Positions 13,469 through 19,372 of a stretch of DNA of 19,372 nt are shown piece after piece. The notes under the pieces were generated by a model, which saw nothing but the letters and a program-made list of their open reading frames with translations, was not told the origin of the DNA and made no database searches. Positions within the stretch are counted from its first letter, which is position 1. Every line of letters begins with the position of its first letter. This DNA is from an uncultured Prevotella sp. (lineage in GTDB: Bacteria > Bacteroidota > Bacteroidia > Bacteroidales > Bacteroidaceae), in assembly GCA_934183135.1 (NCBI GenBank), contig CAKPRX010000039.1:1-19372 (forward strand), read 5' to 3'. The position numbers and the translations under genes were made by a program.

Positions 13469-14029
13469 TCAGAACGGCAGACATGGCCCGTCGTTGTCGC
13501 CACGACCCGTCTGGATGCCTTCGAGCGTCAGCAGATAATGTTTGGCCTTCAGGCCGCCCCCATAACCCGTCAGCGAGTGGTCGCTGCTTATTACGCGGTG
13601 GCAGGGCACCAGGATAGAGAGGGCGTTAGCCCCGTTGGCGTTGGCTACGGCCCGTACCGAGGAGGGCCGCCCTATGCTCCGTGCTATGTCGGCATACGAC
13701 CGCGTTTGTCCGTAGGCTATGTCTAACAGGCTGCGCCACACCATCTGCTGAAACGGTGTGCCCACCAGCTGCAGGGGAATGTCGAAAGAGCGCCGCTGCC
13801 CGGCAAAGTATTCGCCCAGCTCTGCTGCGGTCCGCTCCGTTACAGCCGACGGCCCCTCGCGCATCTCGGCTTGCAGTGCTTTCGTCAGTCTGCGGTCCAC
13901 ATGGTCACGGTGGGGCTCCACCAGCCAGTCGCACAGACACAACTGGCTGTCTATCGACCCCAGCACCAGCACGCCGCAGGGCGCATGGAAGAGTTGGGTC
14001 AGTATAACGTTCTTTTTCTCAGTGCTCAT
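13469..14029 (-). CDS. ogt: methylated-DNA--[protein]-cysteine S-methyltransferase
   Basis: A suicide repair protein of 186 residues that transfers the alkyl group from O6-alkylguanine in DNA to its own cysteine. The active site is ILVPCHRVI with the acceptor C143. The preceding RAVANANGANA (126-136) and the following GYGGGLKAKHYLLTLE (155-170) are the standard helix-turn-helix and carboxyl-terminal segments of the family. The amino-terminal part (from about residue 10) fits the ribonuclease-like domain of Ogt/MGMT. There is no Ada-type phosphotriester domain. I chose the ATG at 14029 (MSTEKKNVIL); an ATG at 14053 is possible. A TTG at 14083 lies inside the likely -7 promoter box (14081-14088), which argues against it. 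A short tail after the core (TGRGDNDGPCLPF) is unusual but harmless. Confidence 0.95.
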   Translation of the reverse strand: MSTEKKNVILTQLFHAPCGVLVLGSIDSQLCLCDWLVEPHRDHVDRRLTKALQAEMREGPSAVTERTAAELGEYFAGQRRSFDIPLQLVGTPFQQMVWRSLLDIAYGQTRSYADIARSIGRPSSVRAVANANGANALSILVPCHRVISSDHSLTGYGGGLKAKHYLLTLEGIQTGRGDNDGPCLPF

Positions 14030-14080
14030 CTTGATAATGATAGGGTAGGGCATACGCCCCGCGGTTGTTATTAATGAGGG

Positions 14081-14088
14081 CAAAGTTA
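14081..14088 (-). promoter_or_regulatory. candidate -7 promoter box for ogt
   Basis: On the minus strand this reads TAACTTTG, an exact match to the Bacteroidota -7 consensus TAnnTTTG. Transcription would start near 14075, giving a leader of about 45 bases to the ATG at 14029. The expected -33 TTG is not evident at the right spacing. A near-match plus-strand promoter (TTG at 14065-14067, 19 bases, TATATTTT at 14087-14094) overlaps it and points toward the sigma-factor operon. Confidence 0.5.
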
Positions 14089-14215
14089 TATTTTCTTTTT
14101 CTGAAAACCCCTTGTTTTGTCCAGATTTATCATCCCCAGCGTTCTAAAACGGGCCTTACGACGCGCAGGGAATGTTAAAAATGTTAATTCCCGTTGCATT
14201 TAGCCCCTTTGCGGT

Positions 14216-14231
14216 GTTATATAGATATAAC
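14216..14231. promoter_or_regulatory. palindrome immediately upstream of the sigma-factor start
   Basis: GTTATAT-AG-ATATAAC has perfect 7-bp arms around two bases. It ends 12 bases before the ATG at 14244. It could be an operator for a dimeric repressor, or an RNA hairpin over the ribosome landing site. A second, looser inverted repeat (GGGAAT at 14168-14173, ATTCCC at 14187-14192, 13-base spacer) lies upstream. Confidence 0.4.
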
Positions 14232-14243
14232 GAGAACCATGCG

Positions 14244-14744
14244 ATGACAGAGAAGAGTTTCATACGACTTGTGCCCCAGCTGCGGGCCGTGGCCATCAGG
14301 GCTGGCATCAGTGCCGGAGCCTGTGGCGATGCTGCCGAGGATGTGGCCCAGGACACGGTGATACGCCTCTGGCAGATGTGCGACGACCTGGACCGTTTCG
14401 AATCGCCCGCTGCCCTGGCCTCCATGGTGGCTCGCCGACTGGCCCTCAATGCCCTGCGCCGCTCGCCGTCGGTAACGCTGACCGAGGCCGACCACCGCCA
14501 GATGGCCGCCCCTGCCAGCAGTCAGCCCGACAGCCTGCTCCAGCAGCGCGAAGACACCGAGTGGCTCGACCGCCAGTTCAGCCGCTTGCCCTCTACCCAG
14601 CAACAGGTGTTCTATATGCGGCAGGTAGAACGGCGCAGTCATCGCGAGATAGCCCAGTTGGTGGGCATCAGCACCGCCTCGGTTAGCACCCTACTGGCCC
14701 GTGCCCGCCGCGCTATATATGAGGAAATAGATAAACGCAGATAG
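14244..14744 (+). CDS. RNA polymerase sigma-70 family (ECF-type) factor
   Basis: A 166-residue ECF-size sigma factor that would direct RNA polymerase to a small set of promoters. Region 2 is seen at about residues 10-73 (AEDVAQDTVIRLWQM, then ALASMVARRLALNALRR). Region 4 is at about 110-160 (RLPSTQQQVFYMRQVERRSHREIAQLVGISTASVSTLLARAR split over two helices), with the helix-turn-helix in HREIAQLVGISTASVSTLLA. There is no region 1.1 or 3. I chose the ATG at 14244 (MTEKSFIRL), where the fold begins; an earlier ATG at 14172 would translate through the two inverted repeats. Three bases separate it from the next gene, whose product has an anti-sigma layout. Bacteroidota ECF factors commonly control their own operon, so autoregulation is a fair inference. 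Confidence 0.93.
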   Translation: MTEKSFIRLVPQLRAVAIRAGISAGACGDAAEDVAQDTVIRLWQMCDDLDRFESPAALASMVARRLALNALRRSPSVTLTEADHRQMAAPASSQPDSLLQQREDTEWLDRQFSRLPSTQQQVFYMRQVERRSHREIAQLVGISTASVSTLLARARRAIYEEIDKRR

Positions 14745-14747
14745 ATT

Positions 14748-15521
14748 ATGAAACGATACCACACCACAACCATCGCCCGGCTGTTAGAACGCTATATGGC
14801 CGGCACCACCACCCTGAGCGAGGAGCGCCTGCTGGAGCGCTACTTCCTGACCACCACCGACATTCCCGGTGAGTGGAGGGTCTATCAGACCATGTTTACC
14901 CAGTATGCCCCGGTGGCTAAGGTCCCTGCCCGGAACGCCCTGCGCCCCGCCCTACGCTGGATGGCTGCCGCCTCGGTGGCTGTCGTGGGTGCCCTGGCCG
15001 TCTGGCTGTGGATGCCCCAGCCCTCGCCCTCGGTAGACAGTCGCCCGCTCTCGGCCGCCCACCATGCTGCGCGGCCCGCCGTTGCCACCAGTCCCTCATC
15101 GGTGGTCGCCACGCCCGTAAAGGCCGTCTCGCCACTCTTGGCAGGTACCATTGCGCGGCCAGCGACCATGACGGCGCGCCCTGCTACGCCTTCCACGGCC
15201 GCCCGTAGGTCGAAGGCCCCCTCGCCTACCGCTCCCCAGGCCCCTCTTGCCGACCGCCCTCAGCTGGCCGAGGCCCCTGCCCATCTATCGGCTAAGCCCG
15301 TGGTGCCCATCAGTCCACTGCTGCATCTGCAAGACCTGGCCCATCATGGCTATACCACCATGATAAACGACCTGGCCCAGCGCGAGGCCGCAGAGGACAG
15401 GGCCCGCGACTTGCTGTTAGTTACGGCCCTGGTGGCCAGTGGCGAGGTGCCTGCCACCGATGTGCTGGCCGACCTGGCAGCCGGAGTGTCGCCCGTCGAC
15501 CTGTTCATCGAAAACATATAA
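14748..15521 (+). CDS. putative anti-sigma factor: one-TM protein with Pro/Ala-rich periplasmic linker
   Basis: A 257-residue protein. Residues 1-70 are cytoplasmic and begin with ARLLERYMAGTTTLSEERLL, a pattern (LLxRYxxGxxTxxEExxLxxYF) common at the amino terminus of Bacteroidota anti-sigma factors and related membrane proteins encoded after ECF sigma genes. One membrane helix spans about 71-89. Residues about 90-187 are rich in Pro, Ala, Ser and Thr and look like an extended periplasmic linker. The last 65 residues form a small, probably helical domain (LHLQDLAHHGYTTMIND ... DVLADLAAGV). The start lies 3 bases after the sigma stop, so the two are almost certainly co-translated. I see no zinc-binding HxxxCxxC motif, so it is not a ZAS-type anti-sigma factor. 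Function is inferred from layout and position. Confidence 0.68.
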   Translation: MKRYHTTTIARLLERYMAGTTTLSEERLLERYFLTTTDIPGEWRVYQTMFTQYAPVAKVPARNALRPALRWMAAASVAVVGALAVWLWMPQPSPSVDSRPLSAAHHAARPAVATSPSSVVATPVKAVSPLLAGTIARPATMTARPATPSTAARRSKAPSPTAPQAPLADRPQLAEAPAHLSAKPVVPISPLLHLQDLAHHGYTTMINDLAQREAAEDRARDLLLVTALVASGEVPATDVLADLAAGVSPVDLFIENI

Positions 15522-15537
15522 CTTAATCCCCCATATT

Positions 15538-17034
15538 ATGAAGACTACCATCCTCTGTGCCATGAGCCTCATGCTGACTCTGGCTACCCCCGCTGCCCAT
15601 GCGCAGCAGAAGACCGAACGTGCCTATGCCGCCTTTATGCGCAAGGTAAAGGTCGATGCCCGCCCCAACATCGTTCGCGACCCGCAGACCATGCAGCTGC
15701 AGGGCAAGGGCGAGACCTACGAGTTTGCCATCCCTGACCGCGACCAGGCCCTTATTGACCATGTGCGCCAGGCCATGCTCTCCGAGGCCGACAGCGCCTA
15801 CAAGGTCTACTCGGCCAGCGACTTCACCCATCCGCGGCGCCTTACCTACGGTGGCGGCCAGGCTGTTACCATCGGCAGCCGCTACTGCAACTATCTCACC
15901 CTCCTCTTTGCAGACAGGCAGCGCCCTGGCTACCGCACTGCTTACTGCATAGAGTGGCTCTTTCCGGCCGAGGGCAAAATCCGGGGCCGACTGGTCCGTG
16001 TCTATGGGCCCGACCCCAAGCGCCATGCCGTGGTGCCCGATGGCGCCGCCCTGGTGGGCGACACGCTGGCGCAGGTTTCGCGCGAGGCGTGGGTGCGTCT
16101 GGCCCAGCAGGTAGACAGCGTGCTCAGCTCCATCGCGCCCCTTATTCCCGTCGGCAAGGACCAGGGCCATCGCCCCAATACGGCTGGGGTGCAGGCGGGT
16201 GTCGCTGCTGTCAATAAGATAGCTTCTGCGTTCTGCGAGCGTTACCATATACAGCTGCAGGCCGACAAGGTTACCACCCAGCAGCTTGCCAAGGCTGCCG
16301 CCGAGGGCCGCGATAAGCTGATGGCCCTGCTCAGCCAGGCCGAGTACACCCCTGAGTATTGCGAGTTGCAGGCCGATATGCTGATGGATACCCACCATCT
16401 CGCAGATATAGACAGCGTGGCCGCCAGCGCCAATCTGCGCGACCAGGAGAAGATGAACCTCATCCTCACCACCATCACGCGCCGGTTTATGCAGCGCCTG
16501 GCCGAGCAGACGGCAGCTGTTGGGGGCCATCCCGCGACATCTGGAAAGATGGCGTTGGTTGGCGATACCCTGGCGCGGGTTCCCCGCAGGGAATGGACGA
16601 ACCTGGCTCGAGAAATGGACCGCATCCTCGCCACGATAACCACCATCCCTAAGGGCAGCGGCGGCTTGCCTTGCCTTATGGGGCTGCCGGCCGATGTAGA
16701 TACGGTGTTTACCCAGCTCTCCGGACTGACGAAGCGCTTCTGCGAGCGCCATCAGCTAAGCTGGCGGCCGGGTTTGGTCAATACGCAAAAGCTGACCCGC
16801 GCTCCCAGAAAGGGCCGCGATAACTTAATGGCCTGGGCAGATACGACAAGGCATACCCCGGAGTTTTGCGAGTTATGGAATTATATGGTAAAGGATATGC
16901 TCCACACGGTAGATGTAAACCGGGTGGCCGCCAGCGCCAATTTGCGCGACCAGGAGAAGTTGAGCCTCCTTGTCACCACCGTTACGCGCCGGGCCATGCA
17001 GCGCCTTGTTAAGCCAGCGGCCGGCCAGCGGTAA
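15538..17034 (+). CDS. secreted protein of unknown family with an internal tandem duplication
   Basis: A 498-residue protein with a signal peptide (1-22, cleavage after AHA). I chose the ATG at 15538; an in-frame ATG at 15439 lies inside the preceding gene and would bury the signal peptide. Residues 23-170 form a unique amino-terminal part (RAYAAFMRKVKV ... YCIEWLFPAEGKIRGRLVRV). Two related units of about 151 residues follow, at 171-321 (16048-16500) and 339-490 (16552-17007). Both start ALVGDTLA, contain FCER, a GRD(K/N)LMA segment and (Y/F)CEL, and end VAASANLRDQEK ... ITRR/VTRR ... MQRL. Each unit keeps two cysteines in FCER and (Y/F)CEL that could pair after export. It starts 16 bases after the anti-sigma-like gene and is the last gene before a terminator, so it may be the signal sensor or an output of the sigma operon. 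I do not recognise the family. Confidence 0.8.
   Translation: MKTTILCAMSLMLTLATPAAHAQQKTERAYAAFMRKVKVDARPNIVRDPQTMQLQGKGETYEFAIPDRDQALIDHVRQAMLSEADSAYKVYSASDFTHPRRLTYGGGQAVTIGSRYCNYLTLLFADRQRPGYRTAYCIEWLFPAEGKIRGRLVRVYGPDPKRHAVVPDGAALVGDTLAQVSREAWVRLAQQVDSVLSSIAPLIPVGKDQGHRPNTAGVQAGVAAVNKIASAFCERYHIQLQADKVTTQQLAKAAAEGRDKLMALLSQAEYTPEYCELQADMLMDTHHLADIDSVAASANLRDQEKMNLILTTITRRFMQRLAEQTAAVGGHPATSGKMALVGDTLARVPRREWTNLAREMDRILATITTIPKGSGGLPCLMGLPADVDTVFTQLSGLTKRFCERHQLSWRPGLVNTQKLTRAPRKGRDNLMAWADTTRHTPEFCELWNYMVKDMLHTVDVNRVAASANLRDQEKLSLLVTTVTRRAMQRLVKPAAGQR
16048..17007 (+). repeat. tandem intragenic duplication, two units of 453 and 456 bp
   Basis: Unit 1 is 16048-16500 and unit 2 is 16552-17007, separated by 51 bases. 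The offset is 504 bases at the start and 507 near the end, so one codon has been gained or lost. The most similar block, 16417-16452 against 16924-16959, differs at one base in 36. The middle parts are strongly diverged, and unit 2 uses more A/T-ending codons than unit 1. Confidence 0.88.
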
Positions 17035-17120
17035 TGCCATAGCTATGGTTGCCCCCCCCCTCTGTCTGGCGCGACGGGCTGCGGGATCTCCCTATCCATT
17101 ATTAAGATGATGCGCCACCA

Positions 17121-17159
17121 GGCCACGCGGACTATAGCGATAGTTGCGCGTGGCCTTTT
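17121..17159 (+). terminator. Rho-independent terminator of the sigma operon
   Basis: GGCCACGCG (17121-17129) pairs with CGCGTGGCC (17147-17155). Inside, ACTAT (17131-17135) pairs with ATAGT (17140-17144) around AGCG. Four T follow (17156-17159). The 9-bp G+C-rich stem is strong, although the T-run is short. It lies 86 bases after the stop of the secreted-protein gene. Confidence 0.8.
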
Positions 17160-17238
17160 GGCGGTCGTGCGGGCAGCTACCGCCCTGCGGTCTGTACTTC
17201 CAGGGAGGGCCGCGGTGTAAAATATTGGGCCCATAGCG

Positions 17239-17268
17239 TTGGCGTGTAAATAAAAAGTCCTAACTTTG
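17239..17268 (+). promoter_or_regulatory. Bacteroidota-type promoter for the phosphoethanolamine-transferase-like gene
   Basis: TTG at 17239-17241, a 19-base spacer, then TAACTTTG at 17261-17268, an exact match to the Bacteroidota pattern TTG-N19-TAnnTTTG. Transcription would start near 17274, giving a leader of roughly 60 bases before the ATG at 17336. It sits just after a terminator, so the gene should be independently transcribed. Confidence 0.8.
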
Positions 17269-17335
17269 TATCGGCCTGCCTGTGCCGTGCCCATACAGAC
17301 GGTTCCCACACAGGCCGATACCATAGATACTGCCG

Positions 17336-19114
17336 ATGAGATACCTACACTGCCTTTCGCGCCTGCCTTTCTGGCTCTCCCGGCCCTTTTCGGGCATGGG
17401 CGGCCTGTTCTTTGGGCTGATGTACCTGGTCGGGGCCACCTCGGTGGTGTTCGAGCCATGGAACGGCAGCCGCTTCTGGATGCTCTTCGAACTCTTTGCC
17501 GATGTCTATGCGGTGTGCCTGTTGCTCATGCTGCTGCCCAGCTGGTGGCGTGGCGTGGGCCGGGTGGTGTGTGCCGCCGCCACCTATCTGCTCTCGGTGA
17601 TCGATATGGCCTGTTATGTGCGCGTGGGCATGCCCATTACTCCCATGCTGGTACAACTGGTCCTGCAGACCAACGGGCGCGAGGCCACCGAGGCCCTTGT
17701 CGCCTATGCCGACTGGCGCATGCTCCTCTCGCCGCTCTCGCTGGTGCTGGCCCAGGCTGTGGTGGGCCTGTGGTGTCTCTGCCGTCCCTCGGCTTGCCGG
17801 CGTGTACTCAGTCGGTTGTCAGCCCACGTGCCCCAGTGTCTATGGGGCATCCTGCGCATGGCCGTACCCCTCATGCTGCTGGTAGGCGTGGTGTCTTCGG
17901 CCGAGAACAAGGCTTACCTCTATTACCGCATCGTGCGCCAGTACAGCGAACTGGACACCCAGCGCGTGCGCGACTTCCATCAGCGTACCAACTACTATCT
18001 GCCGCTCTATCGGCTGGCCTTTGCCCTGGCCGAGACGGGGCGGCTGCGGGGCGAGCTGACCCTGTTTGAGCACAGCCTGTCACTGGCCCGGGTCGACTCG
18101 GTGTCACTCCGTCCGCCCCACGTGGTGGTCATCTTCGGCGAAAGTTACAACCGCCACCACAGCGCGCTCTATGGCTATGCCCGGGCTACCACGCCCCGCC
18201 AGTGTGCCCGCTGGGCGCGTGGCGAGATGGTCAGGTTCACGGATGTGATAAGCTCGTGGAACACCACGTGCGAGTCTTTCCAGAATATGTTCTCCTCTCA
18301 GTGCGTGGGCATGGCTGGCTCCTGGGCCTCGGCCCCTCCGTTCCCTCTGCTGTTTCGCAAGGCAGGTTTCCAGGTATCCTTTTTCAGCAACCAGTACGTG
18401 CTGGGCCAGGCCGGCTTCAGTGCCTTTGTCGAGGATGCGTTCTTCAATAATCCCGCCACCAGCCACCAGCTCTTTGACAGGCGCAACAGCAGCCTCCATG
18501 CCTACGACGGGGCCCTCTTGGACTATCTCGGCTCTGTGCGTGGTGATTCTGCCAGACCCCAGCTCACCCTTATTCATTTTCTGGGGCTCCATGCCGATTT
18601 TGCCCAGCGTTATCCGTCTGCCTTTGCCCGCTTCTCGGCAGCTGATTATCATCGCCCCGACCTTACAGCGGCCGACCGTGCCGTGCTGGCAGCTTACGAC
18701 AATGCCGTCTATTACAACGACTATGTCATAGACCGCATCCTGCGCCACTACGAGGGTACCGACGCTGTGGCGGTCTTCGTGCCCGATCACGGAGAGCGTG
18801 TCTTCGATACTTCTAATGAGTGGGGGCGCAATCTCAGTTGGCATCCCGGCGACCTGCGTCAGCAGTTCGAGATACCCTTCTGGATATGGGGATCGCCCGT
18901 TTTCCGTCGGCGTCGCGCCCGACTGTGGCGGCAGATAGAAACCGCTGCTCCCCGCCGAGCCATGACCGATGCCTTGTCCCATCTGCTCTACCACTTGGCC
19001 GGCATCCATACCCCCTGGTATCGCGCCCGTTACGACCTTCTGTCACCTCGCTACGATGTCCATCGTCCTCGCATTATCCGCGGTGAGCGCGATTATGACC
19101 GATTGAAAGAATAA
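17336..19114 (+). CDS. lipid A phosphoethanolamine transferase-like protein (EptA/CptA type, sulfatase fold)
   Basis: A 592-residue inner-membrane enzyme with five likely membrane helices (about 22-39, 48-68, 77-96, 129-149, 168-188) and a periplasmic alkaline-phosphatase/sulfatase-fold domain from about 260. The family transfers phosphoethanolamine from phosphatidylethanolamine to lipid A or core sugar, lowering negative charge and sensitivity to cationic peptides. Active-site residues are visible by comparison with EptA: metal ligand E269 in VVVIFGESYNRHHS, nucleophile T310 or T311 in SSWNTTCESF (41-42 residues later, as in EptA), H419 in IHFLGLHADF, D484 and H485 in VPDHGE, and H503 in SWHPGD. 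Substrate (lipid A versus another glycan) cannot be decided from sequence. It has its own promoter. Its stop codon lies at the edge of an RHS fragment on the other strand. Confidence 0.88.
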   Translation: MRYLHCLSRLPFWLSRPFSGMGGLFFGLMYLVGATSVVFEPWNGSRFWMLFELFADVYAVCLLLMLLPSWWRGVGRVVCAAATYLLSVIDMACYVRVGMPITPMLVQLVLQTNGREATEALVAYADWRMLLSPLSLVLAQAVVGLWCLCRPSACRRVLSRLSAHVPQCLWGILRMAVPLMLLVGVVSSAENKAYLYYRIVRQYSELDTQRVRDFHQRTNYYLPLYRLAFALAETGRLRGELTLFEHSLSLARVDSVSLRPPHVVVIFGESYNRHHSALYGYARATTPRQCARWARGEMVRFTDVISSWNTTCESFQNMFSSQCVGMAGSWASAPPFPLLFRKAGFQVSFFSNQYVLGQAGFSAFVEDAFFNNPATSHQLFDRRNSSLHAYDGALLDYLGSVRGDSARPQLTLIHFLGLHADFAQRYPSAFARFSAADYHRPDLTAADRAVLAAYDNAVYYNDYVIDRILRHYEGTDAVAVFVPDHGERVFDTSNEWGRNLSWHPGDLRQQFEIPFWIWGSPVFRRRRARLWRQIETAAPRRAMTDALSHLLYHLAGIHTPWYRARYDLLSPRYDVHRPRIIRGERDYDRLKE

Positions 19115-19372
19115 GAAGGCAGCAGTGGCTTGTCTCCTCTATACGGCCCGCCTCGTCGGCCACGGCGCGGTTGTTGCCCAGGTAGTCCTTGGCATAGTAG
19201 TGGTAGAGAGGCTGACGGTCGGTACCCTCGAAGGTGATGTAGCCCCCGTCGATGAGCACCCTGCTCAGCGTGTCATTCTCGTAGACGCAGTTGCCCACAT
19301 ACTCGCGCCAGGTGTGTACCAGCTGCATGCTGTCTACGGCTGTCCCGTACTCGTCACCCGGTACTATGATAT
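19074..19372 (-). CDS. RHS repeat protein, C-terminal end of a truncated core (partial; possibly a remnant)
   Basis: The frame is open to the right edge of the window, so the gene continues beyond it. The part seen reads EYVGNCVYENDTLSRVLIDG, then YHYYAKDYLGNNRAV, which is the Bacteroidetes RHS core pattern (YxGNxxYENGxLxRIL...YHYYxxDHLGNxRxV). RHS proteins export or deliver toxins, or act in contact-dependent competition. The core normally continues after IEETxHYYPFGG; here similarity stops after IEETSHC near 19126, and the frame ends at 19074 inside the antisense of the transferase gene. The end of the core, the DPxG region and any toxin domain are missing. It may be a displaced, silent fragment or a degraded gene. 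The ATG at 19328 is internal to the RHS sequence and not the real start. Confidence 0.72.
   Translation of the reverse strand, partial: IIVPGDEYGTAVDSMQLVHTWREYVGNCVYENDTLSRVLIDGGYITFEGTDRQPLYHYYAKDYLGNNRAVADEAGRIEETSHCCLLILSIGHNRAHRG

Larger units (their letters stand above)
17035..17335. other. 301-base intergenic region between the secreted-protein gene and the transferase gene
   Basis: In order it holds a perfect 12-bp palindrome, CCATAGCTATGG (17037-17048), starting 2 bases after the stop codon; a run of nine C (17052-17060); a strong terminator (17121-17159); a weaker hairpin pairing GGCGGT (17160-17165) with ACCGCC (17179-17184); and an exact Bacteroidota promoter (17239-17268). I see no gene or structured RNA in it. 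Confidence 0.7.

Noticed and set aside
15523..16752. 409-codon open frame on the minus strand across the secreted-protein gene
   Set aside because: Antisense shadow caused by high G+C. The plus-strand frame has a signal peptide, operon spacing and protein-level repeats, while this one has none.
17266..18069. 267-codon plus-strand frame overlapping the start of the transferase gene
   Set aside because: Alternative frame of a gene whose membrane helices and active-site motifs are in the frame starting at 17336; composition is only biased G+C-rich noise.
18104..19009. 301-codon minus-strand frame inside the transferase gene
   Set aside because: Antisense to the conserved sulfatase-fold domain, with no recognisable motif.

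Overview
This is a chromosomal segment from a member of the Bacteroidota, most probably Bacteroidales and close to Prevotellaceae. The evidence is the RpoB and RpoC sequences, a GLPGLI-family protein beside a carboxypeptidase-regulatory/plug/barrel outer-membrane protein, the phylum-specific promoter pattern (TTG, 19 bases, TAnnTTTG) and a Bacteroidetes-type RHS fragment. The genus call is inference.

Layout. (1) 1-8220: rpoB (5' end outside the window) and rpoC, a normal transcription-core operon ending in a strong intrinsic terminator. (2) 8220-12830: a visibly A+T-richer block on the minus strand, read right to left: a GLPGLI-family periplasmic protein, an 877-residue outer-membrane barrel protein whose ATG abuts the GLPGLI stop codon, a small lipoprotein, and a small multi-pass membrane protein. 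The last ORF has no stop codon before it runs through the rpoC terminator into the antisense of rpoC. (3) 12916-14029, minus strand: ogt (methylated-DNA cysteine methyltransferase) followed by a DEDDh-type 3'-5' exonuclease. (4) 14244-17034, plus strand, visibly G+C-richer: an ECF-type sigma factor, a one-TM protein with the layout of an anti-sigma factor, and a secreted protein of unknown family carrying a tandem duplication of about 151 residues; a hairpin-plus-T-run terminator follows. (5) 17336-19114, plus strand: an EptA/CptA-like sulfatase-fold phosphoethanolamine transferase behind an exact Bacteroidota promoter. (6) 19074-19372, minus strand: the end of an RHS-repeat ORF that lacks the last part of the RHS core.

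How the genes may work together. Everything after rpoC looks like accessory, mostly envelope-related content in a position where Bacteroides genomes normally continue into the str ribosomal-protein genes. The GLPGLI/barrel/lipoprotein/membrane-protein set spans all envelope layers and is the best candidate for a poorly described system. The sigma/anti-sigma/secreted-protein operon looks like a self-contained regulatory unit. I see no tRNA, rRNA, CRISPR array, insertion sequence or integrase in the window.
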